Source: Bacteroidales bacterium (GTDB lineage Bacteria; Bacteroidota; Bacteroidia; Bacteroidales; UBA10428). Taken from it: DNA of 64,000 nucleotides. How positions within the stretch are numbered: position 1 is the first letter of the stretch; every line of letters starts with the position of its first letter. Under the pieces are notes generated by a model. The model saw only the letters and a program-made list of their open reading frames with translations, was not told the DNA's origin and searched no databases. Position numbers and translations under genes: made by a program. The stretch spans positions 1-64,000 of the forward strand of contig JAFGKY010000136.1 in the NCBI GenBank assembly GCA_016928305.1, read 5' to 3'. Shown here piece by piece: positions 63,207-64,000 of the stretch.

Positions 63207-64000
63207 ATGTTTGATAATCAAAGTGTAGAAGGACAAAATATGCCAACTTACCGTTTGGGTTTTGATATTGGTTCCATTTCATTGAATACCGTAATTTTGA
63301 ATGAGCAACAGAAAGTTATTGAGAATCACTATGATTATGTGCATGGAAAGCCGTTTGAAGTGCTGTATAAACGATTGTGTGATATCCTGAGCCGTTACGG
63401 ATCAGCATCTTTTTCAGGTATTGCATATACAGGAACGGGAGGAAAACTTGGTGCTGAATTGACAGGCGGTATTTTTGTCAATGAGATCATTGCGCAGGCC
63501 AGTTCTGTAGGAACTTTATATCCTGAGGCACGGACTGTCATCGAGATAGGAGGTGAGGATTCAAAGCTTATTATTATGGACCCGGATAATTCGGGAAACC
63601 GTTCCCGGCTTGTAGATTTCGAAATGAACAGCATATGTGCTGCCGGAACCGGTTCTTTCCTTGACCAGCAGGCCAGGCGAATCGGTATCTCCATTGAGGA
63701 TGAATTCGGCAACCTTGCCCTGCGTTCAAAAAAGCCACCAAGGATAGCCGGGCGATGCAGTGTGTTCGCCAAAAGTGATATGATCCATCTTCAGCAGATT
63801 GCCACTCCGGTTCACGATATTGTGGCAGGCTTATGCTTTGCACTGGCCCGCAATTTTCGTTGTACCGTAGCCCGCAGCCGGGAAATTAACAAACCGGTGG
63901 TTTTCAGTGGAGGTGTGGCTGCCAATGCCGGAATGGTAAGAGCTTTTAATGAGATCCTTGGATTGCATGACGGCGAACTTATCATCCCTACCTATTATGC
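63207..64000 (+). CDS. Acyl-CoA dehydratase activase (BadF/HgdC type), 5' part only
   Basis: Open frame from the ATG at 63207 (a second Met is at 63240) to the end of the window, about 264 residues, without stop. It is an ASKHA-fold ATPase: LGFDIGSISLNTVIL (phosphate 1), TGTGG, IEIGGEDSKLI (phosphate 2), the cluster-ligand Cys in SICAAGTGSFLDQQA with a second Cys in GRCSVFAKSDM, and VVFSGGVAAN. Such activases drive low-potential electrons to 2-hydroxyacyl-CoA dehydratases or related reductases. In Bacteroidota this start often belongs to very large proteins with two activase domains, so the remainder probably extends far beyond the window. Confidence 0.88.
   Translation, partial: MFDNQSVEGQNMPTYRLGFDIGSISLNTVILNEQQKVIENHYDYVHGKPFEVLYKRLCDILSRYGSASFSGIAYTGTGGKLGAELTGGIFVNEIIAQASSVGTLYPEARTVIEIGGEDSKLIIMDPDNSGNRSRLVDFEMNSICAAGTGSFLDQQARRIGISIEDEFGNLALRSKKPPRIAGRCSVFAKSDMIHLQQIATPVHDIVAGLCFALARNFRCTVARSREINKPVVFSGGVAANAGMVRAFNEILGLHDGELIIPTYY

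Overview
The window is chromosomal DNA from a member of the Bacteroidota, probably an environmental Bacteroidales/Marinilabiliales-type organism. The evidence is two secreted proteins with type IX secretion (T9SS) C-terminal sorting domains, an ECF sigma/FecR/STN-domain cassette, a PUR-family DUF3276 protein, a long-form NusB, DUF5606 and DUF1573 proteins, a DAHP synthase-chorismate mutase fusion, and promoters of the TTTG-N19-TAnnTTTG type. Coding density is high. No phage, insertion sequence, rRNA or CRISPR array was seen. No gene-free stretch exceeds about 300 bases once the two leader regions are counted.

Layout. 0.2-3.4 kb: three unassigned envelope or secreted proteins (one looks like a zinc protease that lost its zinc ligands) and endonuclease III. 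3.4-9.3 kb: an aromatic amino-acid operon, pheA - DAHP synthase/chorismate mutase - aroB - aroD - aroC - tyrA, preceded by a promoter, a 20-codon leader peptide with nine consecutive aromatic codons, and a terminator. 9.4-15.9 kb: ECF sigma, FecR, an STN/carboxypeptidase-regulatory protein, a large MG2/plug-like protein, and a truncated 7TM-DISM receptor fragment. 16-26 kb: sugar-acid metabolism, with aldose epimerase, tagaturonate epimerase (UxaE) divergent from a LacI regulator with two matching operators, a fructuronate reductase-like SDR, a KDG kinase-like PfkB protein, a LarA-family protein, PdxB and Gnd. 26.4-32.9 kb: a small accessory cluster (O-methyltransferase, ABC exporter, regulator, BtrH-like acyltransferase, acyl carrier protein, sulfotransferase). 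33-38.8 kb: housekeeping genes including nusB-yajC-ybbR-coaE-DnaJ. 39-48 kb: two tRNA-Leu genes, an AddB-like nuclease, trmD, a frameshifted winged-helix gene, a membrane J-protein, a GNAT and DUF1848. 48-55.7 kb: a beta-barrel, two T9SS cargo proteins, three oxidoreductase-type proteins and a cellobiose 2-epimerase-like protein. 55.9-63 kb: the histidine operon hisG-D-C-B-H-A-F-E on the minus strand, preceded by a leader peptide with four consecutive His codons and a strong terminator. The window ends inside an acyl-CoA dehydratase activase gene.

The strongest find is the pair of ribosome-mediated attenuators, one reading Phe/Tyr/Trp supply and one reading His supply. Each has a promoter, a biased leader peptide, an intrinsic terminator and a candidate competing hairpin. 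Other points are the divergent operator pair at uxaE/lacI, the ACP/BtrH/sulfotransferase cluster, a single-base frameshift in a conserved small winged-helix gene, a pseudo-zincin, and tandem 7- or 8-bp repeats in several intergenic spacers.
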